Translations under genes and position numbers: made by a program
Notes under the pieces: generated by a model
Seen by the model: the letters and a program-made list of their open reading frames with translations, nothing else
The model's database searches: none
What the model was told of the DNA's origin: nothing
Assembly (NCBI RefSeq): GCF_030161575.1
Contig: NZ_BSUL01000001.1
Span: forward strand, 124,001 to 188,000
DNA from: Arenivirga flava
Lineage (GTDB): Bacteria; Actinomycetota; Actinomycetes; Actinomycetales; Microbacteriaceae
Length of the DNA: 64,000 bases
Reading direction: 5' to 3'
In this document: one piece after another, positions 48,676-56,683 of the stretch
Numbering within the stretch: the first letter of the stretch is position 1
How the letters are laid out: every line of letters begins with the position of its first letter

Positions 48676-49296
48676 GTGCCCCTGCCCTGGACCGTCGTCG
48701 TGCCCGTGCGGCACCCCGAGCGCGGCAAGAGCCGGCTCGGCGCCGGTGCCGCCGTGGCCCGCGCCATCGCCGTCGACACGCTCGCGGCAGCCGCGCCCGC
48801 GGCGCACCGCCTGATCCTGATGACGGATGCGGACGACTGGACCGCGGGCCTGCCCGGCGAGGTGCGCCTCCAGTGCGCGCCCGGCCTGTCCGCGGCCGTC
48901 GCGGAGGGCGTCGCCGCCGCCGGCGACGGACCCGTGGCGGTGCTGCTCGGCGATCTGCCGGCGCTGCGCACCGCGGACCTGGCGGCGGCGCTGGCGGCGG
49001 CGGAGGCGCATCCGCTCGCTCGCGTACCCGACCACGAGGGCACCGGCACGACGCTCATCACGGCGCTGCGCGGCGGCGAGCACCAACCGGCGTTCGGCGA
49101 GGACTCGAACGCCCGCCACGCCGCCGCGGGGTACGTCGAGCTGACGCTGCCCGCGTCGAGCTCCCTGCGCCGCGACGTCGACCGGGCCGCCGATCTCGCG
49201 GCGCTCGCCGAGGCCGGCCTGCTCGGCGCCGCGACCCGCTCAGCGCTGCGCGAGGGCCAGCGCGTCGCGGGCGATGGCCGCGGTCTCCTCGACTGA
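48676..49296 (+). CDS. cofC: Phospholactate (phosphoenolpyruvate) guanylyltransferase
   Basis: 206-aa nucleotidyltransferase of F420 synthesis (FbiD/CofC), activating 2-phospholactate or PEP with GTP for the FbiA step. VVVPVRHPERGKSRLG is the GTP-binding start, VAVLLGDLPALRTADL the metal site, and GEDSNARHAAAGY the substrate part. GTG at 48676, six bases after CATGAT. Its last 57 bases overlap the end of fbiA on the other strand. Confidence 0.88.
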   Translation: MPLPWTVVVPVRHPERGKSRLGAGAAVARAIAVDTLAAAAPAAHRLILMTDADDWTAGLPGEVRLQCAPGLSAAVAEGVAAAGDGPVAVLLGDLPALRTADLAAALAAAEAHPLARVPDHEGTGTTLITALRGGEHQPAFGEDSNARHAAAGYVELTLPASSSLRRDVDRAADLAALAEAGLLGAATRSALREGQRVAGDGRGLLD

Positions 49297-50181
49297 GGTG
49301 AACAGCAGCGGCCGCGCGATGGTCGGGATGCCCTCGGCGGTGAGCCGCCCGGCGGCGCCCGCATCGGCCGTGTCGACGAGCCAGCCGTCGAGCAGCTCGG
49401 CGCCGTAGTGCTGCGCGACCGCCGCCGCATCGGTGTCGACGCCGATGGCCTCGAGGCACGCGTCCGCCATGCCGCGCACGACCCGGCCGCCGACGATGGG
49501 GGAGAGGCCGACCACCGGCGCGGCGGTCGCGACGAGCGCTTCGCGGATGCCCGGAACCGCGAGGATCGGACCGATCGAGACGACCGGGTTCGACGGTGCC
49601 ACCAGCACCGCGTCGGCGTCGGCGATCGCCGCGAGCACCCCCGGCGCGGGCGTCGCGGCGCCGATGCCGTCGAGCTCGAAGCGCTCGGCCCGCAGCCCGG
49701 CGCGGTGCCGCACCCACCACTCCTGGAAGTGCATCCGACCCTGCTCCGCGGTGTGCACGTGCGTCTCGATCGGCTGCTCGCTCATCGGCAGCAACGCGAC
49801 GCCGAGGTCCCAGCGGCTCGCCAGGCGACGCACGACCTCGGCCAGGCCGACGCCCTCGGCGAGCCAGTGGCTGCGGGTGATGCAGGCACCGAGGTCGCGG
49901 TCGCCGAGGGTGAACCAGGGCCAGCCGACACCCCAGGCGGTCATCTCCTCGGCAGCCCGCTCCGCCTCATCCGCTCGCCCCCAGCCGCGCTCGGCGTCGT
50001 TGACGCCCGCGAGCGCGTAGAGGATCGAGTCGAGGTCGGGGCAGACGCGCAGGCCCGCCAGGGTCACGTCGTCGCCGGTGTTCACGACGGCGGTGATCTC
50101 GTCGCCAGGCGCTGCGGCTGCCCGCACGCCCTTCAGGAAGCGGGCGCCGCCGACGCCGCCGGCCAGCACGGTGATCCTCAT
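49240..50181 (-). CDS. fbiA: 2-phospho-L-lactate (PEP) transferase, F420-0 synthesis
   Basis: 313-aa CofD/FbiA enzyme joining the activated phospholactyl/PEP unit to Fo to give (dehydro-)F420-0. ITVLAGGVGGARFLKGV opens the family; VVNTGDDVTLAGLRVCPDLD, FTLGDRDLGACITR, VLVAPSNPVVSIGPIL and SPIVGGRVVRGMAD complete it. ATG overlaps the stop of the ABC ATPase (ATGA), tying it to the transporter operon. Tail overlaps convergent cofC. Confidence 0.94.
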   Translation of the reverse strand: MRITVLAGGVGGARFLKGVRAAAAPGDEITAVVNTGDDVTLAGLRVCPDLDSILYALAGVNDAERGWGRADEAERAAEEMTAWGVGWPWFTLGDRDLGACITRSHWLAEGVGLAEVVRRLASRWDLGVALLPMSEQPIETHVHTAEQGRMHFQEWWVRHRAGLRAERFELDGIGAATPAPGVLAAIADADAVLVAPSNPVVSIGPILAVPGIREALVATAAPVVGLSPIVGGRVVRGMADACLEAIGVDTDAAAVAQHYGAELLDGWLVDTADAGAAGRLTAEGIPTIARPLLFTSVEETAAIARDALALAQR

Positions 50182-50968
50182 GACGACTCCTCGGTGCGCG
50201 CCTCCTCGAGGGCGATGATCGGGCGGCCGGTGGACGGATGCGCGAGCACGGTGGCGCGCACCCCCACACCGGATCGATGACGGCCGGCACGAGCACCTCG
50301 GCCGGGGTGCCGGCGGCGACGAGCCGCCCGCCGTCGAGCACGACCACCGCGTCGGCGTGGGCCGCCGCGAGCGTCAGGTCGTGCAGGGCGGCCACGACGG
50401 CGACGCCTTCGGCGGCGAGCTCGCGGGCGAGCCGCAGGGTCGCGAGCTGGGCGGCCACGTCGAGGTGGTTCGTCGGCTCGTCGAGCAGCAGCAGGCGCGG
50501 CTGCTGCACCAGCGCCCGGGCGAGGTGCGCGCGCTGGCGCTGCCCGCCGCTCAGCTCGTCGAGCGGTCGCTCGGCGAGCTCGGCGGCGCCGGCGCGGGCC
50601 AGCGCCGCCTCGACGACCGCCTCGTGCCCGCTGCCGGGCGCCGCGAAGCGATCGTGGTGCGGCGTGCGGCCCAGCGCCGCCGCCTCGCGCACGGTGAGCG
50701 GCAGCTCGCTGCGGCTCTCCTGCTCGAGCAGCGCGACGAGTCTGGCCCGTTCGCGGCGGCGGTAGCCGGCGAGCGGACGCCCCAGCAGCTCGACCGAGCC
50801 GGCGCTCGGGGCGTGCAGACCCGCGAGCGAACGCACGAGCGTGGACTTGCCGGCGCCGTTGGGCCCGAGCAGGGCCGTCACGGCTCCCTCCGCGATGTCG
50901 AGGTCGACCCCGTGCAGCACCGACCGGCCGCCGAGGCGCACCGAGAGACCGCGTGCCACGGCGATCAT
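50178..50968 (-). CDS. Proposed F420-0 ABC transporter ATPase (one-base frameshift)
   Basis: 263 aa after correction; FecE/BtuD-type ATPase. Walker A LLGPNGAGKST, signature LSGGQRQRAHLARAL, Walker B LLLLDEPTNHLD, H-loop AALHDLTLAA. The frame breaks near 50266, where GTGTGGGGGTGCGC (minus strand) should have six G, giving VWGVRATVLAHPSTGRPII to a TGA overlapping fbiA. By family and context this is the ATPase of the three-gene actinobacterial cassette proposed to move F420-0 or a precursor. Confidence 0.85.
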
Positions 50969-51987
50969 GCGGGGTTCCTGCGGTGCAGCAGCAGTGCGAC
51001 GAAGACGGGCGTGCCGAGCACGGCGGTGACGATGCCGACCGGCAGCTCCAGCGGGTCGAGCAGGGTCCGCGCCGCGGTGTCCGCCCACACCAGCACGAGC
51101 GCGCCGCTGAGGGCGGCCAGCGGCAGCAGGCGCCGGTGGCGCGCCCCCACGACCAGCCGCACGGCGTGCGGCACCACGAGCCCGACGAAGCCGATCGCCC
51201 CGCTCACCGACACCATCGCGCCCGTGAGCAGCGCCGTCGCGATCATGAGCAGCCAGCGGGTGCGCGCCACGGGCACGCCGAGCGCCGCGGCGGCGGTGTC
51301 GCCGAACGCGAAGGCGTCGAGGGTGCGCGCCGAGCGCAGCAGCGGCAGGCCCACGACGAGCAGCGCGCCCACTCCGATCGCGACCGCCGGCCATCGCGCA
51401 CCGGCGAGCGACCCGAGCAGCCAGCTCACGATCTCGCGGTAGGAGTCGCCCGTCGAGGTCGCGACGATCGCCAGGCTGGTGAGCGCCGCGCCGAAGGCGC
51501 TGACCGCGACGCCGGCCAGGATCATGCGCCCGGGCTCGAGACCGCGACCGCCGGCGGAGGCGATGAGCAGCGTCAGCGCCAGCGCCGCCAGCGCGCCGGC
51601 GAACGCCGCCGCCGGCAGGAGCAGGCCGACGCCGAGCAACAGCACCCCGACCGCGCCGACCGAGGCGCCGGAGGAGAGGCCGAGCAGGTACGGGTCGGCG
51701 AGACGGTTGCGCGTCACCGCCTGCATGACCGCACCGGCGAGCGCGAGGCCGGCGCCGACCGCGGCGGCGGTCAGCACGCGCGGCAGGCGCAGATCGGTGA
51801 CGATCGCGGCGTCCAGGGGGTCGAGCGTCGGCGGCGCGCCCGTGACGCGGGCGCCGACCGCATCCAGGACGTCCAGCGGATGCAGGCCCGCCGCGCCCAC
51901 GACGGTCGCGGCGGCGACGCTCGCGGCCAGCACGGCGGCGAGCACGATCGCGAGGGCGACCGTGCCCGTCCTGCCCGCTGCGCGCAT
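50965..51987 (-). CDS. Proposed F420-0 ABC transporter permease (FecCD type)
   Basis: 340-aa permease with about nine to ten helices. FecCD signature LPRVLTAAAVGAGLALAGAVM and coupling region GAIGFVGLVVPHAVRLVVG are clear. ATG at 51987 is 12 bases after the binding-protein stop; the stop overlaps the ATPase ATG. Iron-siderophore or cobalamin transport is the alternative reading, but the link to fbiA favours F420-related cargo. Confidence 0.85.
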   Translation of the reverse strand: MRAAGRTGTVALAIVLAAVLAASVAAATVVGAAGLHPLDVLDAVGARVTGAPPTLDPLDAAIVTDLRLPRVLTAAAVGAGLALAGAVMQAVTRNRLADPYLLGLSSGASVGAVGVLLLGVGLLLPAAAFAGALAALALTLLIASAGGRGLEPGRMILAGVAVSAFGAALTSLAIVATSTGDSYREIVSWLLGSLAGARWPAVAIGVGALLVVGLPLLRSARTLDAFAFGDTAAAALGVPVARTRWLLMIATALLTGAMVSVSGAIGFVGLVVPHAVRLVVGARHRRLLPLAALSGALVLVWADTAARTLLDPLELPVGIVTAVLGTPVFVALLLHRRNPA

Positions 51988-51998
51988 CCGCTCGTCCG

Positions 51999-52955
51999 TC
52001 AGCCGGCGCGCAGCTGCGCGACGATGCTCTCGACGGCCTCGACGTTGCGCACGCCGCCCTCGCCTGCGGCGAAGGGCACGATCGCGTAGCGCTGCTCGCG
52101 CACGGCGCGCAGCTGCGACAGGACCGGGTCGCCCTCGAGGGTCGCGATCTTGTCCGCGGCCGTGTTCCAGCTCGCGTCGACGAGCACGATCACGTCGGGG
52201 TCGGCCGCCGCGATCGCCTCCCAGCCGAGCGGGCTCCAGGTCGCGTCGACGTCGGCGGCGACGTTGGTCAGCCCGGCGGCGTCGAGCATCATCTGCGGGG
52301 CGCCGATGCCCGCGCCGACGTAGGGCGTGTCGTCGCCCGAGGACCACCAGAGGACGGAGAGGCCCCCGTCCAGCGGCTCGACGTCGGCGAGCCGCTCCTC
52401 GAGCCCCGCGACGAGGCCCTCGGCGGCGGGCTCCGCACCGAGCACGCGCCCCGCCTCAAGCAGCTGGTCGAAGAGCAGCTCGAAGGTGAGCGGGTCGGGC
52501 TGGTAGCCGGGCTCGAGGCAGGCGGAGGGAGCGACGTAGGTGGCCACGCCGAGCTCGGCCAGCTCGTCGCGCTCGCCGGCGCCGTCCGCGCTGAAGTTCG
52601 ACTCCCAGCCCCCGAACACCAGATCGGGGCGCAGCTCGAGCACGCGCTCCTGGTTCGGCAGCTGCTGCGCGATGACGGGCGGCTCGAAGCCGGCGAGCGT
52701 CTCGGGCAGCGGGCCGTCCGCGAAGGCGGTGCCGACGAGGTGGTCGCCGAGGCCGAGGCTCAGCACGAGCTCGGTGGCGGTCGACTTGACGGTGACGATG
52801 CGCTCGGGCGGCGCGTCGAGCGAGACCTCGGTGCCGCAGTTGTCGACGGTCACGGCGGCGGCGCTCGGCGACGGCGCCTCGGCGTCGACGGCGGGAGAGC
52901 AGCCGGCGAGCAGCAGGGCGGCGGGCAGGAGGAGCAGGGCAGGGCGGCGGGGCAC
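51999..52955 (-). CDS. Proposed F420-0 ABC transporter substrate-binding lipoprotein
   Basis: 318-aa periplasmic-binding-like lipoprotein. GTG at 52955 gives signal VPRRPALLLLPAALLLAGC with a clean lipobox; longer in-frame sequence upstream lacks a signal. Blocks PPERIVTVKSTATELVLSLG, GWESNFSA and WSPLGWEAIAAADPDVIVLV are class-III (BtuF/FhuD-type) features. NCBI-type families describe this cassette as a possible F420-0 importer; here it leads directly into fbiA. TAGGCT at 53094-53089 may be its -10. Confidence 0.85.
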   Translation of the reverse strand: MPRRPALLLLPAALLLAGCSPAVDAEAPSPSAAAVTVDNCGTEVSLDAPPERIVTVKSTATELVLSLGLGDHLVGTAFADGPLPETLAGFEPPVIAQQLPNQERVLELRPDLVFGGWESNFSADGAGERDELAELGVATYVAPSACLEPGYQPDPLTFELLFDQLLEAGRVLGAEPAAEGLVAGLEERLADVEPLDGGLSVLWWSSGDDTPYVGAGIGAPQMMLDAAGLTNVAADVDATWSPLGWEAIAAADPDVIVLVDASWNTAADKIATLEGDPVLSQLRAVREQRYAIVPFAAGEGGVRNVEAVESIVAQLRAG

Positions 52956-53148
52956 GGGGGATCCTGACGACGGATGCGGATGCGTGGTTCCGGCGAGCGC
53001 GAGCGGCTGCGGACGGCCCGGCCCGGCAGGTCCGCCGAGCGTGCGCTCCGCCGGATGCACCGGGCGGGGGAGCGGGACCGCTGCGCACAGCCTAGGGGAG
53101 CCCGGTTCGCCCAGCGCGAGCAACGGCGCCGGGCGGATGCGCGGCACG

Positions 53149-53154
53149 TAGACT
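53149..53154 (+). promoter_or_regulatory. Leaderless -10 element of the DUF177 gene
   Basis: TAGACT, six bases, then GTG at 53161. Confidence 0.5.
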
Positions 53155-53160
53155 CGCCGG

Positions 53161-53699
53161 GTGTCCCGCACCGCCTCCCCCTACATCGTCCCGGTCCACG
53201 ACCTCATCCGCCGGCCCGGCGAGAGCCGCGAGCTCGCGCTCGAGTTCGCCGCACCCGCGCGCCTCGGCGAGGCGCTGATCGCGGTCGAGGAGGGCGCGAC
53301 GATCGCGGTCGACGGGCGTCTCGACAGCATCCACGAGGGCGTGCTGGTCGCGGGCCGCGCCCGCGCGACCGCCGTCGGCGAGTGCGGGCGGTGCCTCGGC
53401 CCGGTCTCCGAGGACCTCGACGTCGATGTGACCGAGCTCTTCGCGTATCCGAGCGAGGAGGAGTTCGACTTCCACATCCACGAGGAGCAGATCGACCTCG
53501 AGGAGCTCGTGCGCGACGCGATCGTGCTCGCGCTGCCGTTCCAGCCGGTCTGCCGCCCCGACTGCCCCGGCCTCGACCCGGAGACCGGAGCCCGCCTCGA
53601 GGACCACCCCGAGCTCGCGAACCGCGAGCAGCTCGACCCCGCTGGGGCGCGCTCGCGGGGTTCCAGGTCGAGCGCGACGAGGCCGACACGGAGCGCTGA
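53161..53699 (+). CDS. DUF177/YceD-family protein (one-base frameshift)
   Basis: 179 aa after correction. YceD-family protein, conserved upstream of rpmF and implicated with large-subunit rRNA accumulation. Cys motifs GECGRCLGPV and VCRPDCPGLDP are present. The frame changes near 53640, where GACCCCGCTGG should be GACCCCCGCTGG, giving RWGALAGFQVERDEADTER. A shorter pseudo-end in the uncorrected frame should not be used. Confidence 0.88.
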
Positions 53700-53879
53700 G
53701 GCGCCGGAGTCGACGGCGACCGGCTTTTCGACTATCCTTGCAAGGTCCGTCGCGCGCCGACGGGCACCACAGGCTTATTCGGCCGAATCCCCACCGCAGC
53801 GAAGGCCACGGCCTCCTGCCCGCGGTCGGTCGGAGATCACGAGTTCGTCCCCAGGGCGACGCAGAGAGAAGAGAGAACC

Positions 53880-54082
53880 ATGGCTGTTCCCAAGCGGAAG
53901 ATGTCGCGCGCCAACACCCACGCCCGCCGTTCGCAGTGGAAGGCCGTGGCGCCCAAGCTCGTCAAGACCATCGAGAACGGCAAGGTCGTCTACAGCCTGC
54001 CGCACCGCGCCAAGGTCGTCGAGGACTCCGCCGGCACCCCCTGTACCTGGAGTACAAGGGCCGCAAGGTCGCCGACATCTGA
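53880..54082 (+). CDS. rpmF: 50S ribosomal protein L32 (one-base frameshift)
   Basis: 67 aa after correction: [20 protein letters not shown] start, then [20 protein letters not shown]. The C-terminus [13 protein letters not shown] is recovered only if ACCCCCTGTACC near 54037 has six C. The zinc-Cys form is absent; this is the Cys-free L32 type. GAAGAGAGAACC precedes the ATG. Essential ribosomal gene, so the shift is surely an assembly error. Confidence 0.93.
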
Positions 54083-54116
54083 TTTGGCTCCCTCCACGCG
54101 AGGAAGCGAGCGGCCC

Positions 54117-54815
54117 GTGAGCGGTGAACCCACCGCCCGGGCCGCTCTGCTGCGTGCGCTCGGCATCGACCTCGAGCCCGGACTGCTGGAGCAGGCGCTC
54201 ACGCACCGCTCCTACGCCTACGAGCACGGCGGCATCCCCGACAACGAGCGCCTCGAGTTCCTCGGCGACTCGGTGCTCGGCCTCGCCGTCACCGAGCGCC
54301 TCTACGGCGACCACCCCGACCTCGACGAGGGCGAGCTGGCCAAGCGCCGGGCGAGCCTGGTGAGCTCGGTGGCGCTGGCCGAGGTGGCCCGCGGCATCGG
54401 CCTCGGCGAGCACCTGCGGCTCGGTCGGGGCGAGGAGCTCACCGGCGGCCGCGACAAGTCCTCGCTGCTCGCCGACACCGTCGAGGCGATCATCGGCGCC
54501 ACCTACCTCGATCTCGGCGGCGCCGCCGCGACCGATCTGGTGCTGCGCCTCGTGCGTCCGCTCATGGCCGATGCCGCCCGCTTCGGCGTGGCGATGGACC
54601 CGAAGACCGCGCTGCAGGAGCTGGCCGCCCGCCTGGGCCGCCCGGCCCCGCACTACGACGTCGAGGGCACCGGGCCCGACCACGCCCGCATCTTCACGGC
54701 CACCGTGCTGCTCGGCGACGAGGCGATCGCCACGGGCACCGGCACCAGCAAGAAGGCCGCCGAGGTCGCCGCCGCGCTCGACGCGTGCGCGCTGCTCGGC
54801 CCCGCCGCCGAGTAG
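54117..54815 (+). CDS. rnc: Ribonuclease III
   Basis: 232-aa double-strand-specific RNase maturing rRNA and other RNAs. The signature [14 protein letters not shown] (about 43-56) carries acidic catalytic residues, with a second set in [13 protein letters not shown]. The C-terminal dsRBD spans [18 protein letters not shown] to [17 protein letters not shown] start with AGGAAGCGAG upstream. mutM follows after three bases. Confidence 0.95.
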   Translation: MSGEPTARAALLRALGIDLEPGLLEQALTHRSYAYEHGGIPDNERLEFLGDSVLGLAVTERLYGDHPDLDEGELAKRRASLVSSVALAEVARGIGLGEHLRLGRGEELTGGRDKSSLLADTVEAIIGATYLDLGGAAATDLVLRLVRPLMADAARFGVAMDPKTALQELAARLGRPAPHYDVEGTGPDHARIFTATVLLGDEAIATGTGTSKKAAEVAAALDACALLGPAAE

Positions 54816-54818
54816 CCC

Positions 54819-55940
54819 GTGCCGGAGCTGCCCGAGGTCGAGGTCGTGCGCGCGGGCCTCGAGCCCGCCGTCACCGGCGCCCGCATCGCCGAGGTGCGCG
54901 TGCTCGAGCCGCGCTCGTTGCGCCGCCACCCCGGCCCGAGCGAGGACTTCATCGCCCGCCTGACCGGCCGGCACCTCACCGCGGCGGTCCGCCGCGGCAA
55001 GTTCCTCTGGTTCCCGATCGCGGTGCCGGGCGCGCCGGTGCCCCGGCCCTCCGCATCCGCGTCCGCACTGTCCGCGTCGGCTGCATCCGCATCCGCTCCT
55101 CCGCCCGCCGCGTTGCGAGAAATGCAGGACGACCGCACGGGTACCTCCGCTCATCCGGCGGCACCGGTGATCGACGCATCCGCTCCTCCTGCATTCCTCG
55201 CACGAGCGGATGCACGAGCGGATGCACGAGCGGATGCGGGTGCCCCCGAGGAGGCGCTCGTCGCGCACCTCGGCATGAGCGGCCAGATGCTGCTGCGCGC
55301 GCCGGACGCCCCGGCCGAGCGCCTCACGCGGGCGCAGCTGCTGCTCGAGCACCCGACCCACGGACCGCTGCGCCTCGACTTCGTGGACCAGCGCATCTTC
55401 GGTTCGCTCGCGATCGACGACCTCGTCGTCACGCGCGACGGCCGGGCCGCGGGTTTCGCAGGCGCCTCGGACGCCAGCGACCGCATCCCCGCCGCCGTCG
55501 CGCACATCGCCCGCGACCCGCTCGACCCCGCGCTCGACGAGCGCGCCGCGCTCGCCGCCCTGCGCCGAGGGTCGAGCGTGATCAAGCGCGTACTGCTCGA
55601 CCAGGAGCGCCTCAGCGGCATCGGCAACATCTACGCCGACGAGTCGCTCTGGGCGGCCCGCCTGCATCCTGAACAGCCCGCCTCGACGGTGAGCGCCCGC
55701 AAGGCCCGAGAGCTGCTCGAGGCCGTGCGCGCGGTGCTGCGCAAGGCGCTGGCCGAGGGCGGCACGAGCTTCGACGCGCAGTACGTGAACGTCAACGGGC
55801 AGAGCGGGTACTTCTCGCACTCGCTCAACGCCTACGGGCAGCACGGCAAGGCCTGCCTCCGCTGCGGCGGCGTGATCATCCGCGAGCAGTTCATGAACCG
55901 CAGCTCGCACTTCTGCCCGCGGTGCCAGCGGCTGCGTTGA
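54819..55940 (+). CDS. mutM: Formamidopyrimidine-DNA glycosylase with a large insertion
   Basis: 373-aa Fpg/MutM, against about 280-300 usually. Catalytic Pro1-Glu2 (PELPEVE), Lys in RRGKFLWFPI, Asn-loop SGIGNIYADESLW, and the C-terminal zinc finger (Cys346, 349, 366, 369) are all intact. Residues about 70-143 are an Ala/Ser/Asp-rich insertion between beta strands, made of GCATCCGC/GCGGATGC repeats and a 15-bp near-perfect inverted repeat, yet the frame is kept. GTG start at 54819. Confidence 0.93.
   Translation: MPELPEVEVVRAGLEPAVTGARIAEVRVLEPRSLRRHPGPSEDFIARLTGRHLTAAVRRGKFLWFPIAVPGAPVPRPSASASALSASAASASAPPPAALREMQDDRTGTSAHPAAPVIDASAPPAFLARADARADARADAGAPEEALVAHLGMSGQMLLRAPDAPAERLTRAQLLLEHPTHGPLRLDFVDQRIFGSLAIDDLVVTRDGRAAGFAGASDASDRIPAAVAHIARDPLDPALDERAALAALRRGSSVIKRVLLDQERLSGIGNIYADESLWAARLHPEQPASTVSARKARELLEAVRAVLRKALAEGGTSFDAQYVNVNGQSGYFSHSLNAYGQHGKACLRCGGVIIREQFMNRSSHFCPRCQRLR
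55115..55237. repeat. Palindromic element and 12-bp triplication inside mutM
   Basis: GCGAGAAATGCAGGA (55115-55129) and TCCTGCATTCCTCGC (55187-55201) pair at 14 of 15 positions. Immediately after, ACGAGCGGATGC is repeated three times (55202-55237). Both lie in the extra coding segment of mutM. Confidence 0.8.
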
Positions 55941-55956
55941 GCGGAGAGGACCCGTC

Positions 55957-56355
55957 TCAGCGGCCGGGGGCGATCACCTGCACGCCGATCGCACGAGCCG
56001 CCTCGCCGAGCCGACGGTCGTAGGTGAGGATGGCGGCTGCATCCAAGCGCAGGGCCGTCTCCAGATGCAGCGCGTCCAGCGTGCGCAGGTGTGGCCCGGG
56101 CAGCAGGCCCGCGCTCCGGTAGACGGCGCGATCCATGGAGGCCAGGGCGACCCCGTCGAGCAGTCGTGTGACATCCGCCTGGTCGAGGTCCGCCCTGACG
56201 GCGAGGCGACGGAGCTCCGTCTCGAGCAGATCGCTGGAGACCAGTTCGGCCTCGGTCTCGTCCAACCACTCCTGCACCGCGATGCTCTCGGGCTGTTCGA
56301 CGAGCAGCGCGCCGAGCGCCGAGGTGTCGACGTAGACCAGGGGGCGGGGGTTCAC
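55957..56355 (-). CDS. vapC: PIN-domain ribonuclease toxin (VapC family)
   Basis: 132-aa PIN-domain protein. Acidic residues expected for the Mg site are in VYVDTSALGALL, SSDLLETELRRLA, LRTLDALHLETAL and ILTYDRRLGEAA. VapC toxins cut tRNA or rRNA. GTG at 56355 overlaps the antitoxin stop (GTGA). Convergent with mutM, with 16 bp between stops. Not disrupted. Confidence 0.9.
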   Translation of the reverse strand: MNPRPLVYVDTSALGALLVEQPESIAVQEWLDETEAELVSSDLLETELRRLAVRADLDQADVTRLLDGVALASMDRAVYRSAGLLPGPHLRTLDALHLETALRLDAAAILTYDRRLGEAARAIGVQVIAPGR

Positions 56356-56633
56356 GCCCGATCCTCCCGCAGATCGTCGAGGATCTCGGAGAGCGGCTGA
56401 TCCACGGATCTCCGCCGGATGCCCAACGCGGCCCAGCCGCCGTCGCGTTTGGCGGGCCGGGTGATCGCCAGTCCTGGGCGGGGAGCATCCAATGGCACGA
56501 TGCGGCCCACCGGCACTCCGCTGTTGGTGAGCACGAACGACCGACCTGCACCGACGGCTCGAAGGACGCGGCCGGATTCGTTGCGCAGCTCGCGTTGCGA
56601 CAGGCGCTCCGGTATCGGCTCGATGGCAGTCAT
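56352..56633 (-). CDS. Phd/YefM-type antitoxin of the PIN toxin
   Basis: 93-aa antitoxin: RLSQRELRNESGRVLRAVGA is the Phd/YefM DNA-binding fold, FVLTNSGVPVGRIVPL the following strand pair, and the acidic C-terminus (SEILDDLREDRA) the toxin-binding tail. ATG at 56633 six bases after TACACT (56645-56640), so leaderless. A palindrome covers that promoter, fitting autorepression by the toxin-antitoxin complex. Confidence 0.88.
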   Translation of the reverse strand: MTAIEPIPERLSQRELRNESGRVLRAVGAGRSFVLTNSGVPVGRIVPLDAPRPGLAITRPAKRDGGWAALGIRRRSVDQPLSEILDDLREDRA

Positions 56634-56639
56634 GTCCGC

Positions 56640-56659
56640 AGTGTAGCGCCCGTGCTACA
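56640..56659. promoter_or_regulatory. Palindromic operator over the antitoxin promoter, shared with the helicase gene
   Basis: TGTAGC-GCCCGT-GCTACA (56642-56659), perfect 6-bp arms; the -10 TACACT of the antitoxin gene (56645-56640, minus) lies in one arm. The helicase ATG is only 25 bp to the right, so binding here could affect both directions. Confidence 0.65.
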
Positions 56660-56683
56660 GAGTCGAACGGGCAGGATCGGATC

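Noticed and set aside
52956-53088. Cobalamin riboswitch before the FecCD-type transporter
   Set aside because: No B12-box-like core (GCCACTG) was seen in the GC-rich leader; F420-related cargo fits the context better.
54819-55940. mutM as a pseudogene because of its repeat insertion
   Set aside because: Frame is kept, and the N-terminal Pro-Glu, Lys and zinc finger are all intact.
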